This document shows, piece after piece, positions 34,683 to 46,799 of a stretch of 64,000 bases of DNA (its first letter is position 1; every line of letters starts with the position of its first letter). This DNA is from Cryptomeria japonica (taxonomy: Eukaryota; Streptophyta; Pinopsida; Cupressales; Cupressaceae). Location: assembly GCF_030272615.1 (NCBI RefSeq), contig NC_081410.1, positions 146,096,349 to 146,160,348 on the forward strand, written 5' to 3'. The translations under genes and the position numbers were made by a program. The notes under the pieces are model-generated. The model saw only the letters and a program-made list of their open reading frames with translations, searched no databases and was not told the DNA's origin.

Positions 34683-36091
34683 TGTTGGCATTTGCATGAG
34701 GATTGCATTAGTGAAATGTTATTTTGTCATTGATGTCAACTAACTGGTAATGATATTGTTGTAATGTTGTTTTGTAACCGGTAGGAAGAGCTTGTGAAAG
34801 GAAACTGTAACCGGTAGGTAAGTTTGTGGAGTGAACCGGTATTGCTAAGTATTGGAGAGTTGAATGGGTAAACCCTACCTGTTGAATTGATAAACCCTAA
34901 CCGATTAAATCTTGTGAATTATTTATATTGGTTTATGATCTGATGGTGAGCGATAATGTTTATGACACGTATGCATATTGTATGAAGAGAATTTCAAAGT
35001 GTTTTTGGTGCGTTGAGGTAACGGTTTTTGTCTTGGGAATGTGCAAGTATATTGCATGTAATGCAAAGTGTGTGATGAGTTACTAAGTTCGATGAAGTGG
35101 TGATCAAGGAGCGGTTGAGGCTTTCTTGAATGATGTGTAGAGGTTGTTATGTAATCCAACGGTCATACTTTAACCGACTTGTTTGTAATATCTATGTGAA
35201 TTAGGTTTTTGTTGTGTTACCGACATAGTTGATTTGTTTATAAGGTTGATGAGTTGTTTAGTTTCAGAGTTGGCAAATTTTTTGTTGAGTGTGTGGTTGC
35301 CGAACCGGATGATGTATCTGCAGTTTGAGTAAAGGTGGATAGGAGCATGAAAAAGATTTGAACAAGCAAGTGTAGTGCTATTCAAACAGATCAACAAATT
35401 CCTGTTATTTTCTAACAATTACAATAGTTAACTCCCCTAATTGGGTAAGCTCTAGCAAGCTTGGTGTTACTCAAATCCTCTAACAAGGTGATCCGTTAGC
35501 TTGGATTATAAATCTTTTACAAAGGTTATTCTTCACATGGTATTGCTTCTAACAAGGCATTATAGTCAATCCCTTAACCGGGCGGTCCCTAACAGGATCT
35601 GTTCTTAACATGACTTTTTATAAAAGCTTTAATAGGCTTGGCTCCTAAAAAGGCGAAATTTAGAAGAGTTCAGATAGTTATCTTGTGAGTCTCATCTCAC
35701 TGTGGTTTTTCCCATTTGGGTTTCCACATCAATAATATTGTGTCAAGTGGTGAATGTTTTTTGTGGTTATGTTTTCTATGGTTGATTTGCTTAACTACTT
35801 AATCCACTTTGATAAGTCATGATAATCGACATCAACATGAAATGAAGTTTTACTTATGTCATTAAAAGTATTTGGATGTTTGTGAGTTTTAAGTTGTTTA
35901 TTGTTAATCTATTGTAACAGTCAACCGGTTTAGCTTGACAATTTTATCTTGATAGTGATATTGCATTGATAGTTCTAAGTTTACTTTGAGAGATTGATTT
36001 TGAGATTGGTGAAGTTTATCAGTTTTTCTATCTACTGATTCACCCCCCTCTCAGTAGTTGACCGGATCTTTTTTCTTTCATCATACCATCA
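34683..36091 (+). repeat. 3' LTR of element C
   Basis: 1,409 bp, collinear with 28780-30181, and ends CATCATACCATCA before the host duplication. Confidence 0.92.
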
Positions 36092-36783
36092 CATTACATA
36101 CCTCTCAAACCTAGAACCACTGCATTAAAACAAAAACAAAGGAATTATAACCCTAATATTATTGATGCCATCTTTAGAGAAATTGATAAGATGTTGAAAG
36201 TGATAGTTATATACCCTATCCATCACTCTACTTGGGTGGCTAACATTGTCACCGTACCCAAGAAAGATAGAGAGATAAGTATATGCACCAATTTTAGAAA
36301 TCTTAACTAATCTTCATTAAAAGATAACTATCATTTGCCAAACATGGATCATGTGTTATAAATAATGACTGGAGCGGAGATGGTGTCCATGCTAGATGGG
36401 TTTTTGAGTTACAATCATATAAGTATGAATAAAAAGGACCAACACAAAATGACATTCATTACACCTTTAGGAAAATTTGCATACAATTGTATGCCTTTCG
36501 ATGTAATAATGCAAGTGCCACATTTCAGAGAGCTATGAACTTATCATTTGGAGATTTGGGAAATAAGATTATAGCAATCGATTTAGATGATTTAACTTTA
36601 TTTTATAAAAAAAGAGAAAACCATTTAAAAGATCTGGAGATGATTTTGAAAAGGTGTAGAGAGCATGGTATTTTACTCAACCTTGAGAAGTTTGTTTTCT
36701 ATGCCACTGAAGGAAAAATCCTAGGGAATATTGTCTCAAAAGAAGGAATAACAATAAATTCTGAGCAAGTTAAAGCTACCTAG
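36092..36783 (+). pseudogene. Element D reverse transcriptase, core piece
   Basis: Seen: 'IPLKPRTTALKQKQR' continues the frame broken at 28779. Then follow 'STWVANIVTVPKKDREISIC' (RT block), 'SMLDGFLSYN' (first catalytic Asp, about 36390), 'CNNASATFQRAMN' and AIDLDDLTLFYKK at 36574-36611, the YxDD box with Asp-Asp kept. 'LNLEKFVFYATEGKILGNIVS' is the connection region. A stop at 36781 and one near 36310 break it. The best-preserved segment (36487-36783) is still open. Confidence 0.85.
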
Positions 36784-37420
36784 CAACATAGCTTGCCATC
36801 TAACAAAATAGGCGTCACATCCTTATTTGGTCAAGTCAACTTAAGAAAATTTGTCCCATATTTCTTTGAGATTACTAAGCATATAGTGAATATGATGGAG
36901 GCGAAATAAGGTTTTAAATGGAATGATTTTGGCAAACAAGGTTTTAAGGATATTAAGGAAGCTATCGCCCATGTATTGGTCCTAGTCTACCCAAAATTTA
37001 ATAAGTATTTTATTATCTATTGCTATAACCAAAGTACATGTATGATATCCTACTGCAAGATAATGAGTAGAAGATTGAGGTGCCAATTGCTTTTATGAGT
37101 GTCCCACTCAAAAGGCATGAACTGAATTATTCCAAGATAGAAAAGCATGCCTTTTCTATGGTTAAAGTAGCCAAAAAATTCAGGTTCTATATCTTACATT
37201 CTCATATGCTAATGCATGTTCCTAATCCAATAGTCAAGAGTGTTCTCACTCGACAAGAAATTATCTACAATAGAAGAGGAGAATGGGTAGATAAGGTCCA
37301 GAATATGATTTAGAGATAAAACCCACCAAATTAGTTAGGGACAGAGATTTGTGCAAGTTGATAATTGAAAATAAACTTGAGGTAGAAGAAGAGGCCCTCA
37401 TGGTTTTTCTTGTAAGCCTA
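36784..37420 (+). pseudogene. Element D RNase H (canonical, after RT)
   Basis: Seen in two frames: 'FGQVNLRKFVPYF' and 'FKDIKEAIAHVLVLVYPKFNKYF' (RT thumb to RNase H), then from about 37080 'PIAFMSVPLKRHELNYSKIEKHAFSMVKV', the RNase H-type domain normally found after Ty3/gypsy RT. 'RRGEWVDKVQN' and further residues mark the linker to integrase. Stops at 36781, near 36910 and at 37311 interrupt it. Confidence 0.75.
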
Positions 37421-37639
37421 CAGGATTTGTAATCTTCTAATGTTTCGTACTACCTCACTTATGGTGAATTCCTGCACATTTATCATACATAGAGAATAGG
37501 AATCTAAAATTCAAGGCTCCAAATATGACATTTAGAATGATAATCCTTATAAGAGGGGTTTAGATGGGACTTTCTTGAGGTGTGTAGAGAGAGAACAACA
37601 ATACAAAATTTACATGGTCTAATCGAAAAGTAAGCATAT

Positions 37640-38760
37640 TGATAATTATGGACTATGGAATCTTCATGAAATTGAACAACAAAAACTCCTGGAAGCATTT
37701 CATAATGAATCTTGCGGTTGTAATTTATCATCAACCATAACTACCTTCAATATTCTAAGATAATGTTACTATTTCCAAAGCATGTTTAAAGACACATATC
37801 ACTAGGTAGCCAAATGTGAAAATTTCAAGCAGTTTGTAGGAAGGCCTCAACTAGTATCTTTCTTGCCAAATCCGGTGGTGATTGAATAACCTTTCCAACA
37901 ATGGAGTCTCAATTTCGTGGGACCAATCAACCCATCATCAAGTGTTGATCATACCCATATATTGACATCAATGAATTGTTTTACTAAGTGGGTGGAAGCT
38001 ACATCTATTAAACAAACAACTTTAGAAATAGTCTTTAATTAAAATATTAAAGAGAGTATCCTAGTGCATTTTGGAGTCACATTAAAGCTATTCACAAATA
38101 ATGCTATTACTTTTTCATCTTTTTAGGTAGTCCTCTTTTGCTATGAGCTTTGGATTACATTAGCCCATTCATCAAATTATTACTCTTAGGGTAGTGGTCA
38201 AGTTGAATCTAGCAACAAGAATTTGGTGTCAATTATGAAGAAGCTGGTAGATGAGAATTAGAGAAATTGACACATGAAGTTGTATGAAGCTCTATGGGCA
38301 AATAGAACCACACATAAAAAGGCAATTATGATGTCATCTTTTGAGTTAGTGTATGGCTTTGGCTCAACTCTACCCTTTCCATTATAATTGTTAGCTTCTA
38401 AGTTGTTGACCATAGTAGGAGACCAACAGTTCCAAGACTCTTTGGACAAAAAAGTCATGTATTTAACCAAAATTGAAGAACAGAGAGAGGACACAATAGA
38501 TAAAATTATGCTCCATTATACAAGAGTAAATAAGATCTTTGATAAGAAAGAGAGACCCAAGAAATTCATGGAAGGATATATGGTGCTAATATGAGACAAA
38601 ATAAAAGAACCTAAAGGAGCTTGCATCAAGTTTGATCCCTATGGAAGGGCCCCTTCAAGATAAAACAAGTGTGGCCCTTTAAGATAACCCAAGTGCACCC
38701 CTTCAAGAAAAACCCAAGTGTGTGGAAGCAATGCATTTACGTTGGCCTATCCTGGTGGAA
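37640..38760 (+). pseudogene. Element D integrase relic
   Basis: Heavily broken. 'FVGPINPSSSVDHT' and 'NCFTKWVEATSIK' (about 37915-38005), 'FGVTLKLFTNNAITF' (second Asp lost), 'SGQVESSNKNLVSIMKKL' (about 38200, catalytic Glu region kept) and 'WANRTTHKKAIMMSSFELVYG' follow Ty3/gypsy integrase order. An open stretch 38388-38594 reads through the C-terminal part, and 'WKGPFKIKQV' near 38640 is the usual end. After about 38760 nothing coding is seen. Confidence 0.7.
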
Positions 38761-40270
38761 TACTCTTGCCACTTCCATATGATGGGCAAGACTTGAAGTT
38801 GTATCAAATATAACACACGTGTCCTTGTTTTTGTACTATAGTATTTTAGTGGTTTGGTTAAGTTTTATATCTTGTACCTTTTTGGGTGTGTGTATTTTAG
38901 TCCTCCTCAAGTCCCTCTTTCAAGTAATCTTGTCTTTGAACTCTGTCACCCAATGTTGTCAGCCATAGGTTCTAAGTTCATAATGCATCCTTGTAAGTCT
39001 TGGTCCCTAGTCAGAGCCAGTTGTTTCCTAGGTTTTTCACCCCATTTTCATAAGTATTGCATTCTATGTTTAAGTCAACCAAATAGATGTCTAGATGTCC
39101 TGAGTATTCCAAGTAATGAGACTTTGTTATAAAAAATTCTGGTAAAATTCAACACTTAGGTCATTTTTTATGTTTTGTCCAACTTTACATACAGTTTCAA
39201 AACCATCGTCGGACTTTGATAGGGTTCTCACAACTTGCTTGAAGCTTGAAAAATATTTGTCTTCATATTTTCAAAGATTTTAAAGTCTTCTTTAATTATA
39301 AAATTATTGTTAGACCCTAATTTGGGGTTTTCATAACTCGTCTTGAAGCATGACGAGCCTACTATTTTCTTAAGGTCACCACAAGACAATCCTAAGTCTC
39401 CTTTCTATTTATAAAGTGGCAGAAGTAAGATAAGTTTTGATGAGATTGTTGAAGGCCATCAGGGTCTCTATAACCCAACACTTCTCTCAAATCTCTTTAA
39501 TTTTGATAGATTGTGACGTAAAGGAAAAGAGAATCTGTTAAAGGACGATGAAGATTATAAGTTTCAAAACTAACTTCAAAATCTAACAAGTTTCATAACC
39601 TTGCTAGAAGTCAATTCAAAAAAGAAAGGCTCTTTTCAAAATTCTCCAAAGGTAATAATAAGGTAGAAATAAGAGATGTTTTTGAAACCTTTATGAAAGA
39701 CGACAAGGTTACCAAAATCAAATTGAAACCCGATTTTAGTTTTGGAGGACCAAAATTCAAATTTAGTCTTTAGGGTACCCAACATTAATGATGTCAAAGC
39801 CAAGGTTGGTGAAATTAACAATGTAGTTTAAGAACAAGTTGTATGTCTAAAATCTACATTTCAAAGTAAAATTATCAATGATTGGCAAGATTGCAAAGCT
39901 CTCAAAATAGAATTGTGACTGGGATTGTGCGCGTCCTAGAAAGAGGATTCCTCATATTTAAAGTTGCATTCGAAGTATCTATCCCCAATTGCTAAGAACT
40001 TGTTTTACATTGATATTAGGGACTTTTTCTTAAAGATTTCACTACAAAGTCAACCAAACAAGGGGAGGTTTTATTAATTTTTTCTAGAATTTGCACGATT
40101 ACCATTCAAATACCACAATTGAAAAAAATGAAGTACAAATATATTGGTTACAAGCATCTCCCTAGTCTAGAGAGCACATTTCTCGATATTGGAGATACAC
40201 GACTAAGAAATATCAACTTTCAAGAATTTTGGAATATAATAAATAACACAAACAAACATCTAATCATGTA
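38761..40270. other. No coding feature seen
   Basis: T-rich to about 39150, possibly the 3' non-coding end or LTR of element D, then mixed sequence with no motif. Short open frames look accidental. Confidence 0.3.
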
Positions 40271-40484
40271 GAGGGTTGCAGAGAGTAGTATACTCAGGTC
40301 GTGGCTATTCTGGCTCCAAAACGGACTTTTCGTACAATGCAATAGCAATGTGTTGGTCAATCTCAACCGTTTATTACAAAATCGACGGTGTAAAATGCAC
40401 AACTAACACGCGTGTTAGTCAATCCGTACTGTCGTTTTGGAGCCAAAATAGACGCGTCCGTATACTCAAAGTTGTTGCATCTCT
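40271..40484. mobile_element. MITE-like inverted-repeat element
   Basis: Seen: imperfect terminal inverted repeats of about 50 bases, with 'agtatactca...tggctccaaaacg' at 40287-40323 facing 'cgttttggagcc...gtatact' at 40433-40466. Pairing extends weakly outward to 40271 and 40484. The centre holds an 18-bp perfect palindrome, ACTAACACGCGTGTTAGT (40402-40419). No coding. No convincing target duplication. GC-rich compared with its surroundings. Confidence 0.65.
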
Positions 40485-42690
40485 AGTTGTCATGCAATTC
40501 ACACACCTTATGCTTGAATTCATAAATAAATGCAATCATCAAACTGGGAAAATAAAGATGAATGATCATTGGGTTTAATTACCCTAGATCGAGCTACAAT
40601 TTGTAGTTGTTTCAGGGTCCTAAATAGGGCAATGAATACATAGTGGGATTTTGCCATCTCACAATCACATTTTCACGAGAAGAATACATATTATAGTTAG
40701 GCGATGGTTCACAACACCAAAAAAAAAGGACAGGCCCAATTATCCAAGACTATCCATAAGTCCCATTTGAAAGGGGAGATTGCTAACATTGTAATTTTGT
40801 TGCATAGATTGTGTTAATATGAATGCACACAAGTTTGAAGACTATCATACTTCTTTGTGTAGATTATAGGGGTTGGAGAATAATATTTAGACTGGGCTAG
40901 CTTAATAAGTGGTAATCTTAATTCAATGATCACAAGTTTCACCCTTAACAAATTCTTTTGTATATCATCTTACTTATTCTATTCTCTAGCCTGCACAAGA
41001 TAAAGGCTTGAGTTAAAGAAAGTTAAAAAAATTAACAACACTACTCAAATTTTTAACTAATTAGAGAAGAGCTATTCTAAATTTAGGGGGTAAATGATGT
41101 TTTCACAATGAGATTAGTCCGAGAATTTTAAGGATATTTAGGGCAAAGAATATTACCTGAAGCAATTCAATTAGTCAGCCAGTATGGAAGCTACTTTTTA
41201 TAGTTTCAACATTTCACCTATATAAGGATATGAGACTTTGATGGCTTCCCACACAAGTTGTTAAATGAAGGAAACTTGAATAGATAAACAAGGATTGATT
41301 CAACATTGGGTTGGTATGTGAATCATGCAAAGACTTTTACATCTAGAAATGAGACAATTCAGTCAATTGGGGTCTTGTAGAAACTCCAAACTTAGAACAT
41401 CCTCATCCCCAATTAAGAAGGAATAAAAGCGGTGTTACAAGCACTCAAGGACTACAAATCTTGGGTAGTAGCTCAAGAACAAGGTCAGTTGGACAGTGCT
41501 ACCATGGAGAACAATAAACACCACCTCATCCTTAGTGCTTTTCTTCCTTTATTATAAATTTATTATTTCATGTATTTAAGAGACTTTATTTAAACAATTA
41601 TTTAAAAGAATCAATTTAAAAAATGTTGGGTAGTTAAATATTTGACATTATAAACATATGATTGACAAACTATTGAAGGGTCTGAAACATTGATCCCCAT
41701 TGCATTGTAATGTAATAGTGAGAATCAATCAAACTGGAAGATCAATATAAATTTTGTTGTGCTTTTGAGAGTTTTCTTATCCGTGTGCATTGAAATAAAA
41801 AGTGTGCTCATGTTTTGTTTTGAGTTTGCAAATTTAAGTATTTGCATGTCATTTTCTTTAAGAATAGTGGTGTTCATAGGAGCAACTTTTAGTATCTTAG
41901 AATCTCAATGAAGTTTTGGTTTAAGCTTTACATTCTCGTATTGATATTTCAATCCATGCGTTGGTCTTGATAGTAATTTAACTTTTCAGTGAATTAAATG
42001 GTCTTCGAGCCTTACAAAACTTGATATTTTGGGTTTATTATTTTATCCCAGTTTTATTCTTTGCATTTGTTGCATAGTGATGTGCAAGTGTTACATAACT
42101 TTCATGCTTTCTCGTTAAAATTATGCTCATTTTTAATATTCGTAAATTTTTTAAAAAAAATCTTGTAGAGGGAGTTGTACCTTTATGCAAAATTTGGAGG
42201 CAAACTAATTAATAGTTTACCCAACTATTGTTAACAATTCTATCTCCATTATTGGGTAAATAAGTGTCAATTTATTTCTTATTTTTAAAAGGACAAATAT
42301 GTTAACCAACAAAGTGAAAGACTACTAATATTTTTGCCATGATTAGTAGGTTTTGATGAGGTAAACCTATGATAGTGTGCAAAGGGTCTCCTCCTATTTC
42401 ATCGATAATGCTCTTGTTTTTCTGCCTCTCACATTGATCATGGCCAATATTTACATCACCACAATAATTATTTTGTCAAAGAAATCTCCCTATCATTCAT
42501 AAAGTTCCCAAATTTGCTATAGCTCGACCACTCTAGTAATGCTTTATAGGACTCATTCCTCACCAAGGGTTTTTTATTGTTTCATTGAATTTGCATTAAA
42601 ATACTTGTTGGAACCCCCTCATGCTTTGCTTTAGTTTCTAGAAGCTAGGTAATATTAAGCCTCTCAAACAAAACTCTCATCGGTGGTATT
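40485..42690. other. No coding feature seen
   Basis: AT-rich sequence with frequent stops on both strands; nothing recognisable. Confidence 0.3.
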
Positions 42691-43430
42691 CTAGCCTATT
42701 TTTTTACTTGTTGTGCTCTGAGTTGCAATAGTTTTAAATTGACACCACCACTTAGTTTTTTGATAATCTCGTTGCTCTAGAATTCATTCCATTCCAATTT
42801 GAGATCAAATTCCCCTTCACATTGCATAGGCATTTGACATATAAGGATTGATTTTACTTGATCTTTTGAGCAATCATCTCTTAGGCTGCATTCCAGAGGA
42901 AATTAGTAGGTTCAAGTGGTTGGAGGCTCTATTTCTATCACATAATAGGGGAATTGCTTGATTCAATTGGTGATGAGTATCTACATGTTAGTGATTTGTG
43001 AAATAATAGGTTCTCAGAGTAATTACTTCATCTCCTCTAAGTCAAGATAAGTTGCAGGAATATTTTTAGGTCAATTTGACCGAATTCTGGGGCATTGGCA
43101 ACAATTAAGATTATGGATATTAGTAATAATTAGTTGCTAAAGAAAATCCCACTGCCTTGGTAGGATGTTTCAAGTTTAAGTTTTAGTTTAGTTTTTTTTT
43201 TTTTTTAATTGAGGAATTGAACTTGGCATCTTTTAGGTGCCTTCAATGCGATTTAGCTATTACATTGTATGCATTTCAAAATGTTTTGAACTAGAAGTGA
43301 TGAATATAAACTGTAATACTTTATTACAAGATTTAGCTTATTTAGCCTCAAATTGGAGGAATCTATGGGTGCTTAAGGTCAAAATCATTTCCAGGTACTT
43401 CTTCTCAAATGAATTTGGGTTTTGAAATAT
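42690..43430 (+). pseudogene. Leucine-rich-repeat protein relic
   Basis: Seen in several broken frames: 'EEISRFKWLEALFLSHNRG' (about 42898), 'LHVSDL-NNRFSE' (about 42982), 'EFWGIGN' then 'IMDISNN-LLKKIP' (about 43080-43150), and 'NWRNLWVLKVK' (about 43352). These follow the plant LRR pattern LxxLxLSxNxxxGxIP. A run of T (43191-43206) and frameshifts interrupt it. Known: such repeats build receptor-like proteins at the plant cell surface. This is a fragment of one at most; no signal peptide, membrane segment or kinase was found. Low certainty. Confidence 0.4.
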
Positions 43431-43852
43431 AACATATGCTTGATGCTTATAGGAACAAAATCTCACATTCTCTTACACTACATGTTTGATTGTAGGTTCC
43501 ACAATTGAGCATTCAAGGGATAAAAATTGGTACATTTTGAAATTGTGATTGTATAATGGAAAAGCAATTAATATGATTTTGACATGCTATTAATTATGTT
43601 ATTAACAAAAAAATAACTAAAAGTTAGGAGTTAAGAATTGTTGGGTGAGATTTTTGTATCTTGTTGGACAATTTAATTATGAGGTTCCATAGATTATTTG
43701 ATCTCGTGAATGTCATGAAAAACCTTCATTTTCAATTAATTATAATAGATGCCACAAACATCATTAATTATTCGAGACCTTCTTTCTCTTATGTGACTAA
43801 TTGTAATAGTTTATATCACTTTACATTGTTTGTTATATATGTATATGTATGT

Positions 43853-43853
<1 letters not shown>

Positions 43854-43925
<72 letters not shown>
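43854..43925 (+). repeat. (CA)n microsatellite
   Basis: 72 uninterrupted bases of CA dinucleotides. Confidence 0.98.
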
Positions 43926-43927
<2 letters not shown>

Positions 43928-44710
43928 ATTTTTAAATTATATTTTGAAAGATATTGGAAAGCTTGATTTTTCTTGCCTTGAGAATGAGTTATGTGCTCTC
44001 AATTAAATTAGTTTAAGTTCTAATTTCAAGAGCCATGACCAGAAGGTTGCTTAAAAACATTATTAAAGAGTAATGCATATTACTTATTGTGAAGAAGATT
44101 AAGAATGATTTGTATTTTATCAATATGTGGGTAATTCAACAATTATAACTTCTTATTGGTTCTTTAAGTTAGTTAGTCATTTACATCAATTAATAATTAT
44201 TGACATAAAAATTTCAGTTTCTCTACTTATTGAATTTTTACCAATTTCTTATTGTTAAGAGACTTAAAAAAATTTATTTGATTTTTTTTCAATAAGAGTC
44301 ATTGTAAGATTTGTTTTAGAGTGAGTTGCCAAGTATTTGATTTCTATTATTTCTTTGTAGGTAATATGTATATAAAAATGATCCAACGAATTCACATATG
44401 CAAACCAAAAGAGTAACATGTAGTATTAATTATGTAAATGAGAGTTGTCATATCTTACAACTTAGAATGTGATTGTAAGATGATAAATAACTTGTTAAAA
44501 AAAATGTAACTTGTTGATGTGAGAACACTAATAAAGAATAATGATAAGAGATTTCCACAATCCATAGAATAGATCGAAAGTTGTTTCTGGATTAAATTGT
44601 GTACATATTTTTGAACTCATAAAGATGACATAAATAATCAATTGCTTTTAATTACTAATCAAGAACTACGAATTTAATTTGAACTCGACTAAATTTAATT
44701 TTAATAGTGG

Positions 44711-44763
<53 letters not shown>

Positions 44764-44980
44764 CGGTAAATAGGATATTTATCATTAATTAATCCAAAAA
44801 ACATACATCAGCTGGTTTTCCAAAAAAAATAACATATGACAAAAGTATCATAAACAACCATGTCCATTTGCCCAAACCCTTAACCCTGTGCAATCTCCTC
44901 GGACGAGCTACCCTCCCAAAGCAAATATATAAATTTACATCCATAATTCAAAAATAATAAAAAAATATTAAAAACTCCCT
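43926..44980. other. AT-rich non-coding sequence
   Basis: No gene. It contains the (TA)n run at 44712-44760. Confidence 0.35.
44712..44760 (+). repeat. (TA)n microsatellite
   Basis: 49 bases of TA dinucleotides. Confidence 0.97.
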
Positions 44981-44984
44981 ATCA

Positions 44985-45725
44985 TGGAGCAGGTATGATC
45001 TCCTTGCCTTTCCCGCTAGGCATCCTCGTCAAGTCTCACTCTGCTTCATCATCGATGACGTCATTGTCTTGTTCCTCAGGTGGATATCCAATCCATAACA
45101 CCCGCTTCGACTAGCTCATCCTCTCCTTCTTTGGTCAGCCTCATTTCCACATGGTTGGGGTGGAGCTCTCCGATTGGGAAGGATTGGCATCCATGATACC
45201 CACTTCGCCACTTCCATCCACACTTCCTATCTTTCCCAAGCCCTTAGAAACTCCTTTACACCATGCATGCCAACTTACATTGTCGCACTCCTAGCCTCCT
45301 TGTTGCAGTTGGCAGTCCAAAAATATATGGACGCTGTGGGGGGTTGAAGTCACTCATGTGGAGCCAAACACCATTCGAGCATACAAAGTCCATGCCATCT
45401 CTTGTCATGCGAAGGAAGTTGTCTAAACCCCCACACCACTCCTCCATCACACACCCCCAAATCAGTCATTCTGCATCCTCCTTGCTCTCCAGTTCTAGGC
45501 ACCACGCGATAAACATGGACACAACATCAACATTCATCTGATACTTGAACTCTCCCTTTAGGTATTCATCCCCGAAAACAAGCTTTACTTGCGTGAGGAA
45601 AGTGTGTTCCTTGAATAGGAAGATGTTCGACAATCTCTTGTCCGTAATCAGACCCTAGAAGACCATTAAAGGTCGCAAAGCTTTGAGGGAGAAATTCGGT
45701 TCCATCTCCACTTCTCATATTTGCC
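44985..45725 (-). pseudogene. Unrecognised protein domain, copy 2 (downstream of LINE RNase H)
   Basis: Read on the reverse strand from 45725. A frame with one stop gives an N-terminal 'NFSLKALRPLM' and 'MNVDVVSMFIAWCLELESK', then 45450-45256 open ('MEEWCGGLDNFLRMTRDGMDF', 'MSDFNPPQRPYIFGLP'), then an acidic tail to about 44985. It is clearly related to 47160-47690: the same 'NVDVVS-F-AW-LEL' core and 'EEW..GL..FL' motif. I know no family for it. It may be a C-terminal module of this LINE lineage or a host gene piece. Base composition is more GC-rich than the flanks. Confidence 0.5.
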
Positions 45726-45843
45726 ATGTTCTATTCCTATTGTGTGAAGTAAGAAACTTGTGCTGTTGAGGCCTTTTGGCTCTTGACAAAGGCGTGGACA
45801 AGAAGTTAAGTCTGCCAACGTCACACACTCTACAAGGATAATA

Positions 45844-46297
45844 ACTGCAGTGTCTGAATCTAGACATGCCGAATTCGAGAGAAGATACAGTTGCCTCCTC
45901 CACAAGTGCGGGTAGGTGAAGGGCACTGCCACCTTTTCTCCTCCACCCTAGATGAGGCTGTGTCTTATCATGTTGTAGAGGACACATGCATACCTTTCCA
46001 CGCTTGAAATGTCCATCCTTCGCCCTTCGCATTTACTCCCTCTCCCCATCTCTCTTGACCACTTCCTGTTACTGCAGTGTCTGAATCTAGACATGCCGAA
46101 TTCGAGAGAAGATACGGTTGCCTCCTCCACAAGTGCGGGTAGGTGAAGGGCACTGCCACCTTTTCTCCTCCACCCTAGATGAGGCTGTGTCTTATCATGT
46201 TGTAGAGGACACATGCATACCTTTCCACGCCTGAAATGTCCATCCTTCGCCCTTCGCATTTACTCCCTCTCCCCATCTCTCTCGACCACTTCCTGTT
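45844..46297 (-). repeat. 227-bp tandem duplication
   Basis: 45844-46070 is repeated at 46071-46297 with only three differences seen by hand (near 45888/46115, 45997/46224 and 46056/46283), followed by the first six bases of a third copy. It lies between the LINE RNase H and the unrecognised domain. Confidence 0.95.
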
Positions 46298-46299
46298 AC

Positions 46300-46790
46300 T
46301 GCATCTATCCATTGGGATGAAAGATTTCCTATTTGATTTCGCCGACTTGGAGTTTAAAAGCTTGGTTGGTGCATTTATCAGCTTCTTGCTTTCTAGTTCT
46401 CAATGTACGTGATATCTTGAAACTTTGGAATTCGTTGAGGATAATATTCCCAACCCACTTCAACTTCCTGTCAATCTTCTAGTTTGGGGTTTCGCTAAGA
46501 CTTAGAGCTTGTGTTATGACTTGCAAGTCGCCCTCCAGATGTAATTTCGTCACCCAAAGTTTTTTACCAAGTTGGACTGCCAATGAGGCCAATTTAATCT
46601 CTGCTTCATTATTGGTACCTTGAGGCAGTCGTAGTGCACCTCTAGCTAGAGTCACCCCATTACTATCTCTAGCAATACAACCTGCACTTGAGGGCCCCAG
46701 GTTTCCCCAAGATGCTCTAACAAAGTTTATCTTGATCCATCCCGGCTCTGGTGGAAGCCAAGCAATAAGCAACATTGCAGAAAGAGGAGG
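46300..46790 (-). pseudogene. LINE RNase H relic, copy 2
   Basis: Reverse strand: 'PEPGWIKINFVRASWGN' (the first catalytic Asp is Val), 'GTNNEAEIKLASLAVQLGK' (Glu kept), 'KLHLEGDLQVITQAL' (Asp kept), then 'KWVGNIILNEFQSFKISR' and 'KQEADKCTNQ' for the last Asp. This is the C-terminal RNase H of plant L1-type LINEs. No RT was found directly upstream (46790-47150), so it is a truncated copy. Confidence 0.8.
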
Positions 46791-46799
46791 ATTATCCCT

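Larger units (their letters stand above)
28780..36091 (+). mobile_element. Element C: near-complete Ty1/copia retrotransposon
   Basis: 7.3 kb: LTRs 28780-30181 and 34683-36091, primer site 30184-30195, gag and pol in copia order (protease, integrase, RT, RNase H), purine tract 34671-34682, and an imperfect 5-bp target duplication. Counting by hand over the first 350 bp of the LTRs gives roughly 8% difference, so it seems older than element A. Stops and frameshifts in gag and pol mean this copy is not functional. It sits inside the RT of gypsy element D. Confidence 0.92.
27130..38760 (+). mobile_element. Ty3/gypsy element D, decayed, split by element C
   Basis: Collinear coding relics in the order protease (27375-27765), RNase H-like (27828-28260), linker, RT start (28480-28779), then 7.3 kb of inserted element C, RT core (36092-36780), RNase H (36960-37330) and integrase (37640-38590). 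No LTRs could be defined. Stops in every domain show that it is inactive. Confidence 0.8.

Noticed and set aside
43661-43966. 101-codon open frame containing a Thr-His run
   Set aside because: The run is the (CA)n microsatellite; the rest has no motif.
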